Shown: positions 33,575 to 42,124 of the stretch, piece by piece
Position numbering within the stretch: the stretch's first letter is position 1
Layout of the letters: each line of letters begins with the position of its first letter
DNA from: Eubacteriales bacterium
GTDB lineage: Bacteria; Bacillota; Clostridia; Oscillospirales; Butyricicoccaceae
DNA: 64,000 nucleotides
Direction: 5' to 3'
NCBI GenBank assembly: GCA_030524285.1
Contig: JAUNGQ010000008.1
Location: forward strand, 1-64,000
Position numbers and translations under genes: made by a program
The notes under the pieces: model-generated
Database searches by the model: none
Told to the model about the DNA's origin: nothing
The model's input: only the letters and a program-made list of their open reading frames with translations

Positions 33575-33741
33575 GTTAGAGGTTTATTGCGAATATACAA
33601 AATGTTAAAATTATCTATTTTATTACAAATTGTATTTTCGACGCTGTACTTTTGCAGCAAGGCGAAGACCACAACGGAAGAGAGATGGCTCTGTATCGGC
33701 GGCGTATGAGGTTTTAATCATGCATAGCCGCTTTTTTTATG
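33575..33741 (+). ncRNA. Candidate small RNA, about 165 nt
   Basis: Bounded by the promoter above and a hairpin CGGCGTATG/CATGCATAGCCG with TTTTTTT. The 3' half (AAGGCGAAGACCACAACGG and following) is GC-balanced in an AT-rich surrounding. No open frame with a ribosome site. The ddl gene has its own TATAAT downstream, so this is not simply the ddl leader. Class not recognised. Confidence 0.5.
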
Positions 33742-33914
33742 AAAAATGACAACAGATATAGAATTATAGGCGAATTGTGGTAAACATCTGACAGAAATTT
33801 TTAAAATTTGTTCTCTTTTCTTCTCGCATATATTGCGTGTTTGACGTATAATAAGGGGTAATAAAATGACGGGTTATTGCCCGCGACTCTGAGAATATCG
33901 AGGTTGCTTATTTT

Positions 33915-34994
33915 ATGAATCAATTGAATGTGATTGTGGTGTTCGGCGGCGTTTCCTCCGAGCATGACATTTCCTGTATTTCTGCCGCATCCATTCTGCG
34001 TAATACGGATGCAGAGAAATATCATATTTATCCGGTGGGGATTACAAAGTTCGGCAGATGGCTGTTGTTTGATTCCACCGACTATGACAGCATTGAGAAC
34101 GGAAGCTGGGAAACCAGCGGCAAGACAGTTCCGGCTGTGCTTTCTCCGGATCGCAAAACCCATGGATTGCTCATCCTGCGTGACAGCGGCATGGAGACTA
34201 TCCATGCCGACTGTGTGTTCCCGGTTCTGCACGGCATTGGCGGCGAGGATGGAACCTTGCAGGGGCTACTGGAGCTGGCACATATCCCGTATGTCGGTCC
34301 GGGCGTGGCAGCGTCCGCGTGCAGCATGGACAAGAGCCTGACCAAAATCATTGTCCAGCAGGAGGGCGTCCGTCAGGCAGCCTTTTATCTGGCGCATAGC
34401 TATGATTTTGCGGAAGACCCGTCTGCCGTCTGCATTGCAGCAGAAAAGCAGCTTGGCTCCTATCCGGTTTTTGTCAAGCCGTGCAGCGAAGGTTCTTCTG
34501 TCGGTGTCTCCAAGGCAACAGACCGTGCATCCCTTCAAAAGGGTCTGGCGGATGCGTTTCGGTTTGACTCCAAGGTGCTGGTAGAGGAATTTATTGACGG
34601 ACATGAGATTGAGGTTGCGGTTCTTGGCAATGACGATCCGACTGCATCCTATGCCGGCGAAATTGCACCGAGTCAGGAATTCTATTCCTTTGAGGCAAAG
34701 TATGTAGACGGCACCTCCGGCCTGTATATTCCGGCGAAGATCAGTGACAGCGCAATGGAAAATGTTCGTGAAGCGGCTGTTCGGGTCTATCGTGCGCTGG
34801 GCTGCAAGGGGCTGTCACGTGTGGACTTCTTCTGCACCTATGCAGAGGATGAAATTGTATTCAATGAAATTAACACCATTCCGGGCTTTACCAGCATCAG
34901 CATGTATCCGAAGCTTCAGGAATACATGGGAATCCCGTATACTGAGTTGGTTGACCGCCTGATTTCCCTTGCAATGGAGCGATATGATGGATAA
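33915..34994 (+). CDS. ddl: D-alanine--D-alanine ligase
   Basis: Makes the D-Ala-D-Ala dipeptide for peptidoglycan. 359 residues, ATP-grasp fold: N-terminal VVFGGVSSEHDISC, HGIGGEDGTLQG, KPCSEGSSVGVSK for ATP, omega-loop EFYSFEAKY (Tyr/Phe rather than the Lys/His of D-Ala-D-Lac ligases), and the metal site FNEINTIPGFT. The omega-loop suggests true D-Ala specificity. Weak ribosome site (GAGG at 11 nt). First of ddl-murI-DUF1934; murI starts inside its 3' end. Confidence 0.94.
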   Translation: MNQLNVIVVFGGVSSEHDISCISAASILRNTDAEKYHIYPVGITKFGRWLLFDSTDYDSIENGSWETSGKTVPAVLSPDRKTHGLLILRDSGMETIHADCVFPVLHGIGGEDGTLQGLLELAHIPYVGPGVAASACSMDKSLTKIIVQQEGVRQAAFYLAHSYDFAEDPSAVCIAAEKQLGSYPVFVKPCSEGSSVGVSKATDRASLQKGLADAFRFDSKVLVEEFIDGHEIEVAVLGNDDPTASYAGEIAPSQEFYSFEAKYVDGTSGLYIPAKISDSAMENVREAAVRVYRALGCKGLSRVDFFCTYAEDEIVFNEINTIPGFTSISMYPKLQEYMGIPYTELVDRLISLAMERYDG

Positions 34995-35787
34995 CAGAGC
35001 AATTGGCGTTTTTGATTCCGGTCTTGGAGGCCTGACAGCAGTACGCCAGCTGCATCTTGCTATGCCGAATGAAAATATCATCTATTTTGGTGATACCGGA
35101 CGCGTACCCTATGGTTCCCGCAGCCGCCGCACGGTTTTGAACTATGCAAGACAGGATGTCGCATTTCTGAACCAGCATCATATCAAGGCGATTGTCATCG
35201 CCTGCGGCACGGTCAGCTCACAGGTGTTGGGGGACATCAAGTCGGAAAATACCATTCCGATTGTCGGCGTGGTAGAGCCGACTTGCTATGCGGCAAAGAG
35301 CATAACAAAGAACAACCGCATCGGTATCATCGGTACCAAGGGAACCGTCCGCAGCGGCGCATATGAAGCCAAGCTGCATACGCTTGACCCGTCGGTACAT
35401 ACCATTGCACGCCATTGCCCATTGTTTGTCCCGCTGGTAGAGGCCGGACGTTTTCAGCCGGATGACAAGGTAACCCAGCTGGTTGTCGAGGAATATCTGA
35501 CAGAGATCCGTGATTTTGGTGTGGACACGCTGATTTTGGGCTGTACACATTATCCATTGCTGCGCGATGCCATTCAGGCGTTTATGGGCGATGAGGTCAC
35601 ACTGATTGATTCCGGCGCTGAAGCGGCGAAGTATGTGCGCAGATTCCTTGATCCGGCACAGCCGGGAAAGGGATACACGGAATATTATGTCTCAGATGAT
35701 CCGGACAGCTTTGACGAGCATGCAGAAATGTTTTTAGGTGAGCCGACAAGCGTGACAGCACAGCTTGTCGATATCGCATCGTATTGA
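34987..35787 (+). CDS. murI: Glutamate racemase
   Basis: Makes D-glutamate for peptidoglycan. 266 residues: GVFDSGLGGLT (Asp10, Ser11), GDTGRVPYG, and the two catalytic cysteines Cys73 (IACGTVSSQ) and Cys186 (LGCTHYPLL). The usual ACNTAS around the first Cys reads ACGTVSS here, a variation seen as a curiosity but not obviously disabling. The start overlaps the end of ddl by 8 nt with GGAG 7 nt upstream; an ATG one codon earlier is an alternative. Confidence 0.94.
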   Translation: MDNRAIGVFDSGLGGLTAVRQLHLAMPNENIIYFGDTGRVPYGSRSRRTVLNYARQDVAFLNQHHIKAIVIACGTVSSQVLGDIKSENTIPIVGVVEPTCYAAKSITKNNRIGIIGTKGTVRSGAYEAKLHTLDPSVHTIARHCPLFVPLVEAGRFQPDDKVTQLVVEEYLTEIRDFGVDTLILGCTHYPLLRDAIQAFMGDEVTLIDSGAEAAKYVRRFLDPAQPGKGYTEYYVSDDPDSFDEHAEMFLGEPTSVTAQLVDIASY

Positions 35788-35801
35788 TAGAAAGGAAGTA
35801 G

Positions 35802-36266
35802 ATGACAATGGAAGCACAGAATACTTCTATGAAAAAGGACGTTATCATTACGATCGCCAGCAGGCAGGACTTTGAGGGCTGTGAGCCGGATCGCATTGAT
35901 CTGATTACAGCAGGCCGCCTGTACCGCCGCAACGGAAAATATTTTGTCTCCTATGAGGAAAGTGAGCTGACCGGTATGGAAGGCACACGCACAACACTCA
36001 AACTGGAGGACCGTCAGGTTACGATGACACGTACCGGTACGCATCCGGCACAGATGCTGTTTGCGGAGCATAAAAAGCATGTCGGCCTGTACCAGACGGA
36101 AATCGGCTCGATGACAATTTCCACACATACGTCGCATTTGGTTAACACAATCAATGAAAATGGCGGAAGCCTTGCGATTGATTATACCGTGGAAATTGAT
36201 TCCAATCTTGCCGGTACACACCGATTTGAAATGGCAGTGACTCCATCCGTGAGCAGCGGCCATTGA
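35802..36266 (+). CDS. DUF1934 protein (YwiB-like)
   Basis: 154 residues, beta-rich, matching the DUF1934 calycin-like barrel: KKDVIITIASRQ, YFVSYEESELTGMEGTRTTL, VGLYQTEIGSMTI and GSLAIDYTVEID. In Bacillus subtilis the homologue ywiB lies next to argS, and the same neighbour is seen here. AAAGGA precedes ATG; a second ATG two codons on is possible. Function unknown. Confidence 0.88.
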   Translation: MTMEAQNTSMKKDVIITIASRQDFEGCEPDRIDLITAGRLYRRNGKYFVSYEESELTGMEGTRTTLKLEDRQVTMTRTGTHPAQMLFAEHKKHVGLYQTEIGSMTISTHTSHLVNTINENGGSLAIDYTVEIDSNLAGTHRFEMAVTPSVSSGH

Positions 36267-36284
36267 GCTGAAAAAAGAAATCAT

Positions 36285-36315
36285 ACGGGCGGGAGTTGTA
36301 TTTCCGCCCGTTTCA
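36285..36315 (+). terminator. Terminator-like hairpin before argS
   Basis: ACGGGCGG/CCGCCCGT followed by TTTC; weak U-tract. Confidence 0.55.
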
Positions 36316-36364
36316 GGCGTTTATATCACGCCGTGATAGAGAATACGAAGAAAGGCACGATGAG

Positions 36365-38053
36365 ATGAATTTAATCGAAAAGGCGAAAAAGCAGGCGGCC
36401 GAGGTTGTTCTGAACGCATATCACGCCGCAGTTGCCGCAGGCGATCTGCCGGAGGGTGATGTACCGGCAGTTGCTGTGGAAATTCCAAAGGATACCAGGA
36501 ATGGCGACTATGCATCCTCCTTTGCCATGCAGTGCGCACGTGCGCTGCACATGGCGCCGCGTAAGATTGCAGAAGCGTTGACCGCACATATTGTACTGGA
36601 CGGCACCTATTTTGAAGAGATTTCCATTGCAGGCCCGGGCTTTTTGAACTTCCGGCTCGGCAAGCAGTGGTATGCAGATGCTGTGACATTGGTTTCGGAT
36701 ATGGGGAAGGATTACGGCCGTGTGACTGCTGAAAAGCCGGAAAAGATCATGGTAGAGTTCGTTTCTGCAAATCCAACCGGGCCGATGCACATGGGCAATG
36801 CCCGTGGAGGCGTACTGGGTGACTGCCTGGCAGAGGTGCTGAGCTGGGCCGGTCATGATGTAACCCGTGAATTCTACATCAATGATGCAGGCAATCAGGT
36901 AGATAAGTTTGCACATTCTGTAGAAGGACGTTATATCCAGCAGCTCAAGGGCGAGGATGCAATCGAATTTGACGCAAGCTGGTATCAGGGCGCCGACATC
37001 AAGGAGCTGGCTGCTGATCTGGTCAAGCTGCATGGCGATAAGCTGCTTGACATGGAACCGGAGCAGCGCCGCAAAGTTATTGTAGAATACGGTCTGCCGA
37101 CGAATATTGCACGGATGCAGCGTGATCTGGAACGTTATAAAATTCATTATGATGTATGGTTCCGCGAAAGCGGGCTGCATGAGTCCGGTTATGTGAAGGA
37201 AACCGTTGACATGCTGACGGAGAAGGGCGCTACCTATGAAAAGGAAGGCGCACTGTGGCTGCGTTCCACCGATTTCGGCTGTGATAAGGATGATGTGCTG
37301 CGTCGTGCAAATGGTTTCTATACCTATTTTGCAGCTGATATTGCATACCATAGAAATAAGTTTGAGAAGCGCGGCTTTGACCGTGTTATCAATATCTGGG
37401 GTGCAGACCACCATGGTCATGTGCTCCGCTTGAAGAGTGCGCTTGATGCGATTGGTCTGGATGGCGCAAATCGTCTGGAAATCGTTTTAATGCAGCTTGT
37501 CCGCATGATGCAGGGCGGCGAGGTTGTGCGTATGTCCAAGCGTACCGGCAAGTCTTTGACGCTGTCTGATCTGCTGGATGAAATCCCGGTAGATGCAGCG
37601 CGGTATTTCTTCAATTCCCGTGCCGCAGAAACCCAGATGGAATTTGATCTTGATCTGGCTGTCAAGCAGGACAGCGATAATCCGTTGTACTACTGTCAGT
37701 ATGCACATGCACGTATTTGCAGTCTGCTGGCTAAGATTGAGTCAGAGGGCATTGCAGTACCGGATACGGCAGATTTGACTGTCCTGAATGAGGCAGAAGA
37801 GCTGGCGTTGGTGAAACAGATCAGCCTGCTGCCGGAGGAAATTACCTCTGCGGCTGCGGAGCGTGACCCGTCTCGTATGAATAAGTATGCCGTTGCATTG
37901 TGCGCGCAATTCCATCGCTTCTATAATGCATGTCGCATCAGGGAAGCGGAGGAAACTGTACGGGATGCACGTCTTGTGCTGTGCCGCGCGGCACGCCAGA
38001 CGATTTACAACGTACTGACGATGATTGGTGTAGAAGCGCCAGAACATATGTAA
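36365..38053 (+). CDS. argS: Arginyl-tRNA synthetase
   Basis: Class I synthetase of 562 residues. N-terminal additional (Arg-S N) domain up to about 110, HIGH signature as HMGN (142-145) in NPTGPMHMGNARGG, the KMSKS loop as VRMSKRTGKS, and the DALR anticodon-binding domain at the C-terminus (from about 450). Start chosen at the ATG with AAAGG 9 nt upstream; the upstream open frame crosses the hairpin. Followed at 28 bp by the MetH-like gene. Confidence 0.96.
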   Translation: MNLIEKAKKQAAEVVLNAYHAAVAAGDLPEGDVPAVAVEIPKDTRNGDYASSFAMQCARALHMAPRKIAEALTAHIVLDGTYFEEISIAGPGFLNFRLGKQWYADAVTLVSDMGKDYGRVTAEKPEKIMVEFVSANPTGPMHMGNARGGVLGDCLAEVLSWAGHDVTREFYINDAGNQVDKFAHSVEGRYIQQLKGEDAIEFDASWYQGADIKELAADLVKLHGDKLLDMEPEQRRKVIVEYGLPTNIARMQRDLERYKIHYDVWFRESGLHESGYVKETVDMLTEKGATYEKEGALWLRSTDFGCDKDDVLRRANGFYTYFAADIAYHRNKFEKRGFDRVINIWGADHHGHVLRLKSALDAIGLDGANRLEIVLMQLVRMMQGGEVVRMSKRTGKSLTLSDLLDEIPVDAARYFFNSRAAETQMEFDLDLAVKQDSDNPLYYCQYAHARICSLLAKIESEGIAVPDTADLTVLNEAEELALVKQISLLPEEITSAAAERDPSRMNKYAVALCAQFHRFYNACRIREAEETVRDARLVLCRAARQTIYNVLTMIGVEAPEHM

Positions 38054-38081
38054 TACGCCTATTACGGGCAGAAGGAGAGCT

Positions 38082-39116
38082 ATGGAACCCGTTCCTTTAT
38101 GTAGTGGGGAAGTCATTTTAACATTGGAAACACCATCGCAGATGATGTCTGTGAACTGGGACAATTGCCATGCGGCTTCATTTGTCGTGCCGGATGCCAT
38201 GAGCCTTGCAGCTGTCAAAAGTCATGCAGGTGGCAGGCCCGTTGGTATGATGATCAATGCAGACGGCTGGAATCCGGAAGAGGACATCGGTGCGGAATGG
38301 CCGTCGGAACGTCTGATTGGACGGTTTAAAAATATTGTCAGCCGTGCAACACATGCCAAAGCAGATTTTATTTATATCCGTATGCGGCAGAATCTGCATG
38401 TACTGCGTGCAGCTGTGCTGGCAGTAACCGATCAGTCCGGGCTTGGTATTTTGGTAGAAATGCCGGTGGATGAGGATGGGCGGACCGGAGATGGTTCGTC
38501 GGCGCTGGCAGTGATGGGCATTATGCAGCGCATCGGTGTTGCAGGAGTTATTCTAACCGGTGAGCCGGAAGATGTTGACGATGCCATCGAAGAGCTGGCG
38601 CCATATGCCAATATCGCGCTGGGTGTTTCTGTCGAGCCACATGAGCTGGATGAGATGAAGCATCTGCAAAGTGTGGAATTTTACCACACAAGCGATTTAG
38701 AGCATGTCAGACGAATACTGGAGCGTGCACCGGAGAGCACCGGGAAAAATGAACCGGAGGCAGATGAGGATTATATCCTGGCGCCGGTTGGCGTGCATAC
38801 GCATTTCGTCGATGCAACGATTGATATTTCTGATCCGATTGATTTGGAAGATAATTTCGGTGAAAATCTGCTGGATTTGGAGGATCAGTGGTCTGGTGCA
38901 TGGAAGCTGGAAATCAGTACACCGTATGATGTACAGCTGCTGGCAGAAAACCAGTATATGCTGGAGCGTCCGGTTTGTCTGGAAGCGGAAAATCCGGAGC
39001 TGCTGGAGGAAGCGCTGCGCGTTTTTGACGGCATTGCACTGTATGATGGAACGTGGGAATTGGATGAAGATATTTTTGATTACTTCCGCCAGCATTATGG
39101 GCTGGTAGCACTGTAA
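38082..39116 (+). CDS. Degenerate MetH-like protein
   Basis: 344 residues. Residues about 90-190 follow the homocysteine-methyltransferase barrel of MetH (ADFIYIRMRQNLHVLRAAVL, then VDEDGRTGDGSSALAVMGIM), and the C-terminus (CLEAENPELLEEALRVFDGI) resembles the start of the MetH pterin-binding domain. The zinc-binding Cys of GVNC is replaced (ALGVSVEP) and no GGCC motif is present, so methyltransferase activity is unlikely. AGAAGGAGAG supports the start. Sits between argS and prmA; closed by a terminator. Homology is by pattern, not search. Confidence 0.6.
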   Translation: MEPVPLCSGEVILTLETPSQMMSVNWDNCHAASFVVPDAMSLAAVKSHAGGRPVGMMINADGWNPEEDIGAEWPSERLIGRFKNIVSRATHAKADFIYIRMRQNLHVLRAAVLAVTDQSGLGILVEMPVDEDGRTGDGSSALAVMGIMQRIGVAGVILTGEPEDVDDAIEELAPYANIALGVSVEPHELDEMKHLQSVEFYHTSDLEHVRRILERAPESTGKNEPEADEDYILAPVGVHTHFVDATIDISDPIDLEDNFGENLLDLEDQWSGAWKLEISTPYDVQLLAENQYMLERPVCLEAENPELLEEALRVFDGIALYDGTWELDEDIFDYFRQHYGLVAL

Positions 39117-39129
39117 TCATGAAACGTGG

Positions 39130-39168
39130 AAGCGCAGGCGGGAATAACCTTTTCTGTCTGCGCTTTTT
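39130..39168 (+). terminator. Terminator of the MetH-like gene
   Basis: AAGCGCAG/CTGCGCTT plus TTT; it lies just before prmA. Confidence 0.7.
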
Positions 39169-39190
39169 GAATAGAAAAGGAGCGTTGTTT

Positions 39191-40156
39191 GTGAATAGCT
39201 GGACTGAAGTGACAATCTGGACATCCACAACTGGTATTGATGCTGTTACCGGAATGCTGATGGATTTGGGTATTGATGGATTTGTCATTGAAGACGCACA
39301 GGATTTTACGGATTTTTTGCAGGATACTGAGATATACTGGGATTATGTAGATGAAGATCTGGCAAAGGAAAAAAAGGATGCAGAAACCAATGTCAAGATC
39401 TATATTGAGGACAGCCCGGAGGGGGCGGAAATGCTGGCGCAGGTTCATGCAGGTCTTACAGATATCCGTGCACGCGATACAGAGAAGGCGTTTGGACGCT
39501 GCACAGCAGAGCTGGCTTCCATGAAGCAGGAGGACTGGGAAAACAACTGGAAACAGTATTTTAAGCCGTTCCGTGTCGGTGACACCTTTCTGATTAAGCC
39601 ATCGTGGGAAACCTGTGAGCCGGAGGAAGGCAGACGGATTCTGGAAATTGACCCGTCTTCCAGTTTTGGAACTGGTACGCATAATACGACACAGCTGTGT
39701 ATTTGTGAGCTGGAACGGCTGGTCAAGCCGGGAGATCGCCTGCTGGATATGGGATGTGGCAGCGGTATTTTGTCTGTAGCTGCACATATGCTGGGGGCAA
39801 ATGATATTACAGCGGTAGATATTGACCCGAATGCGACTCGGATTGCCGCAGAAAATGCACAGAAGAACGGCTTTACTCTGCGCACCCATGTAGGTGATGT
39901 CATTGGAGACGCTGTATTATCCGAAGAAATCGGGGGAGAATATCATATTATTGTTGCAAATATTGTGGCAGATGTTATTATGGGAATGCGTGATATCCTC
40001 AAGAGCAAGCTGAGACCGGAGGGTATCCTGATTGTTTCCGGTATCATTGCACCAAGGGCAGATGAAGTGCAGCAGTCATTGCTGGATGCTGGCTTTGTTT
40101 TAGACCGTCGGGATCAGTCGGGAGACTGGGTGGCCATGACACTGCATCAGGCATAA
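39191..40156 (+). CDS. prmA: Ribosomal protein L11 methyltransferase
   Basis: 321 residues; SAM-dependent trimethylation of L11. N-terminal substrate-recognition domain, linker EDWENNWKQYFKPFRVGDTF, FGTGTH, SAM motif LLDMGCGSGI (184-193), acidic motif VDIDPNA, and VANIVADVI. The GTG start follows AAAAGGAG by 8 nt; the frame is open upstream into the terminator. Downstream gene follows after 35 bp. Confidence 0.94.
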   Translation: MNSWTEVTIWTSTTGIDAVTGMLMDLGIDGFVIEDAQDFTDFLQDTEIYWDYVDEDLAKEKKDAETNVKIYIEDSPEGAEMLAQVHAGLTDIRARDTEKAFGRCTAELASMKQEDWENNWKQYFKPFRVGDTFLIKPSWETCEPEEGRRILEIDPSSSFGTGTHNTTQLCICELERLVKPGDRLLDMGCGSGILSVAAHMLGANDITAVDIDPNATRIAAENAQKNGFTLRTHVGDVIGDAVLSEEIGGEYHIIVANIVADVIMGMRDILKSKLRPEGILIVSGIIAPRADEVQQSLLDAGFVLDRRDQSGDWVAMTLHQA

Positions 40157-40191
40157 TATTTTTTTGTAACAACCGGAAGGGAGGTGCGGCA

Positions 40192-41256
40192 ATGCGCAGA
40201 TGGCTGAAAATCATAGTAGCTGTACTGGTTGCCGCTGCCCTTGTTTGGGTTGCCTGGTGGAAAGCGCCAAGCCATGAGGATGTATCTCTGGCGAAAACCA
40301 ATGTAGACGCAGCGGATGAGCTGCTGGCCGCCTATGCAGACGGACGGGATACGCTGCTGTTTCACAGTCAGGAAATTGATGAAAAGCAGGTTTATCATTT
40401 GCTACAGGCGCAGGAACCATACCTTTCCACACTTTCTGCAGCAGCCTATCACAATGGCAATTTGCAGCTCACGTATACCGTTCCGGATCGGCAGGAACAG
40501 CAGCAGGGAATTACGGCAGCACAGCAGGCTGGTGCACAGGCCGCAGCGGAGGAGCAGACAATCGAAGGAAAGCTGAAAGCAATCCATGATGTATTGATCC
40601 GCAGCTGTGTGTATGAGGAAACCGGAGAACAGCGTGCACAGATGGCAGCCGGTGTATCGGAAGATGGAAGTGCAGTTTGTGCAGGCTATGCAAGGGCCTT
40701 CAGTGCTATGTGTGACGGTGCCGGTCTGGATGTTTATTATGTCGAAGATGATGAGATGACACATGCGTGGAATGCAGTTCGCCTGTATGGGGAAACGTAT
40801 TTTATCGATTGCACCTATGATGACCCGGTACCAGATCAGGGACAACGTGTCGGAGATGCATTTTTCATGCTGACGGCAGAGGAATTGCGGGAAACACATA
40901 CATGGGATGAAGCATTGTATGAAGATTTTCTGGATGACCAGTATCCGGCGGATTTTGCCTATATCCAGCGTATGCAGGATTTACAATTGGCAGATTCTGC
41001 TCTGCGTGTAGCGGACACGGACTGCGCTGCGGAACAGGACGAGCTGGATGCCTTGAATGCATTGCTTGGCACGACATTGGCAGCATCGGTTTCCGGTACA
41101 AATGAAGACGGGGAAGAATATACGATGACCCGTGGGGAGCTGTATCATCTTGGCTATGACGCGTTATGGGATACAGTGAACGGAGAACATCGGATTGAGC
41201 AGTTGATTGACCGGTATATTGTCCCGCCGATTGTTGCACGGCAGATGGGATTTTGA
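40192..41256 (+). CDS. Membrane-anchored transglutaminase-like protein
   Basis: 354 residues: N-terminal anchor helix (about 5-23), then an extracytoplasmic transglutaminase/papain-like domain with Cys163 in SAVCAGYARAF, His191 in THAWNAV and Asp206 in FIDCTYDDP, the complete catalytic triad. Family members act as proteases or peptide cross-linkers at the cell surface. GGAGG precedes ATG by 7 nt. Last gene before the tRNA cluster; substrate unknown. Confidence 0.85.
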   Translation: MRRWLKIIVAVLVAAALVWVAWWKAPSHEDVSLAKTNVDAADELLAAYADGRDTLLFHSQEIDEKQVYHLLQAQEPYLSTLSAAAYHNGNLQLTYTVPDRQEQQQGITAAQQAGAQAAAEEQTIEGKLKAIHDVLIRSCVYEETGEQRAQMAAGVSEDGSAVCAGYARAFSAMCDGAGLDVYYVEDDEMTHAWNAVRLYGETYFIDCTYDDPVPDQGQRVGDAFFMLTAEELRETHTWDEALYEDFLDDQYPADFAYIQRMQDLQLADSALRVADTDCAAEQDELDALNALLGTTLAASVSGTNEDGEEYTMTRGELYHLGYDALWDTVNGEHRIEQLIDRYIVPPIVARQMGF

Positions 41257-41303
41257 GGGTCTAACGCTACAGGAAAAAACATTGAAAAATTTTGAAAAAA
41301 CTG

Positions 41304-41332
41304 TTGACAATTGGCGGCTCAGGAGATATAAT
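41304..41332 (+). promoter_or_regulatory. Consensus promoter of the tRNA-Met/Glu/Val operon
   Basis: TTGACA, 17-bp spacer, TATAAT, both perfect, about 52 bp before tRNA-Met. Confidence 0.9.
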
Positions 41333-41383
41333 AATCATCGTCATCTGACGAGGACAGGCAATCATCGAGGATGATACAAATAT

Positions 41384-41460
41384 GGCGGTGTAGCTTAGTT
41401 GGCTAGAGCGTCCGGTTCATACCCGGAAGGTCATAGGTTCAAGTCCCATCACCGCTACCA
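41384..41460 (+). tRNA. tRNA-Met (CAT)
   Basis: Cloverleaf with anticodon loop GGTTCATACCC, acceptor GGCGGTG/CACCGCT (first pair G-U), encoded CCA. Elongator type judged from the body; tRNA-Ile(CAU) cannot be fully excluded. Confidence 0.92.
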
Positions 41461-41463
41461 TAT

Positions 41464-41538
41464 GGCCCGTTGGTCAAGCGGTTAAGACACCGCCCTTTCA
41501 CGGCGGTAACACGAGTTCGATTCTCGTACGGGTCACCA
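41464..41538 (+). tRNA. tRNA-Glu (TTC)
   Basis: Anticodon loop CCTTTCACGG, T arm ACGAG-TTCGATT-CTCGT, acceptor GGCCCGT/ACGGGTC, encoded CCA. Three bases separate it from each neighbour. Confidence 0.95.
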
Positions 41539-41541
41539 TAT

Positions 41542-41617
41542 GGAAGTTTAGCTCAGCTGGGAGAGCATCTGCCTTACAAGCAGAGGGTCACAGGTTCGAG
41601 CCCTGTAACTTCCACCA
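41542..41617 (+). tRNA. tRNA-Val (TAC)
   Basis: Anticodon loop GCCTTACAAGC, T arm ACAGG-TTCGAGC-CCTGT, acceptor GGAAGTT/AACTTCC, encoded CCA. Its 3' end starts the first unit of a 112-bp tandem repeat. Confidence 0.95.
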
Positions 41618-41626
41618 TGGTAAAAG

Positions 41627-41655
41627 CCACTCTAGGAAACTAGGGTGGTTTTTTT
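41627..41655 (+). terminator. tRNA-operon terminator 1
   Basis: CCACTCTAG-GAAA-CTAGGGTGG plus T7. Confidence 0.92.
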
Positions 41656-41738
41656 ATTCTGATTGAGCAGGAATCGATATCTACCAACCGGCAGCAGGGA
41701 CACGAGTTCAAGCGCTGTAACTTCCACCATGGTAAAAG

Positions 41739-41767
41739 CCACTCTAGGAAACTGGAGTGGCTTTTTT
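41739..41767 (+). terminator. Repeat-unit terminator 2
   Basis: CCACTCTAG-GAAA-CTGGAGTGG plus CTTTTTT. Two changes against copy 1 keep all nine pairs (G-U and A-U swapped), suggesting the stem is selected. Confidence 0.88.
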
Positions 41768-41851
41768 ATGCTGATTGAGCAGGAATCGATATCTACCAAC
41801 CGGCAGCAGGGCCACGAGTTCAAGCGCTGTAACTTCCACCATGGTTGAAAA

Positions 41852-41880
41852 CCACTCTAGGAAGCTAGGGTGGTTTTTTT
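41852..41880 (+). terminator. Repeat-unit terminator 3
   Basis: CCACTCTAG-GAAG-CTAGGGTGG plus T7. Confidence 0.88.
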
Positions 41881-41905
41881 ATTCTGATTGAGCAGGAATC
41901 GATAT

Positions 41906-42064
41906 CTACCAACCGGCATTCCGCTCACTCGTTCTTTTAAGAAGAAAGGTGTCTCCTGCTTTGAAACACGGACAGGAACCCGATTTTGGATTAGCCAGAT
42001 ATTGCTCCTGATAATCGTTAAATACCTTTGTTTCTAATACTGTTATTCTGCATTCATGTTGCAT
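41906..42064 (-). pseudogene. Truncated TIGR04076-like protein
   Basis: A 52-residue frame with a good ribosome site (GGAGG 7 nt before ATG). MQHECRITVLETKVFNDYQE and NPKSGSCPCFKAGDTFLLKR match the N-terminal half of the small TIGR04076 family (usually 80-110 residues). The frame then runs into the tRNA-Val repeat, ending as NAGW-stop with the last codons taken from repeat sequence, so the C-terminal half has been lost by recombination at the repeat boundary (about 41918). Family name from pattern only. Confidence 0.65.
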
Positions 42065-42124
42065 ATATATTTCCTCCACAAACTTCCTAATCTTTTTCTC
42101 AGCCCGACAACTGAAATTTGCAAA

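Larger units (their letters stand above)
41589..41917 (+). repeat. Three 112-bp tandem repeats with tRNA-Val 3' end and terminator
   Basis: Units start at 41589, 41701 and 41813. Each has a T-arm-like segment, AACTTCCACCA, a perfect 9-bp terminator hairpin and GAGCAGGAATCGATATCTAC. Units 2 and 3 read CACGAGTTCAAGCGCTGT, so the T stem no longer pairs; only unit 1 belongs to a full tRNA. The last unit ends in a truncated gene. Confidence 0.92.

Noticed and set aside
41701..41840. Additional tRNA-Val genes in the repeat units
   Set aside because: Only the 3' end is present; no D or anticodon arm, and the T stem is mispaired.
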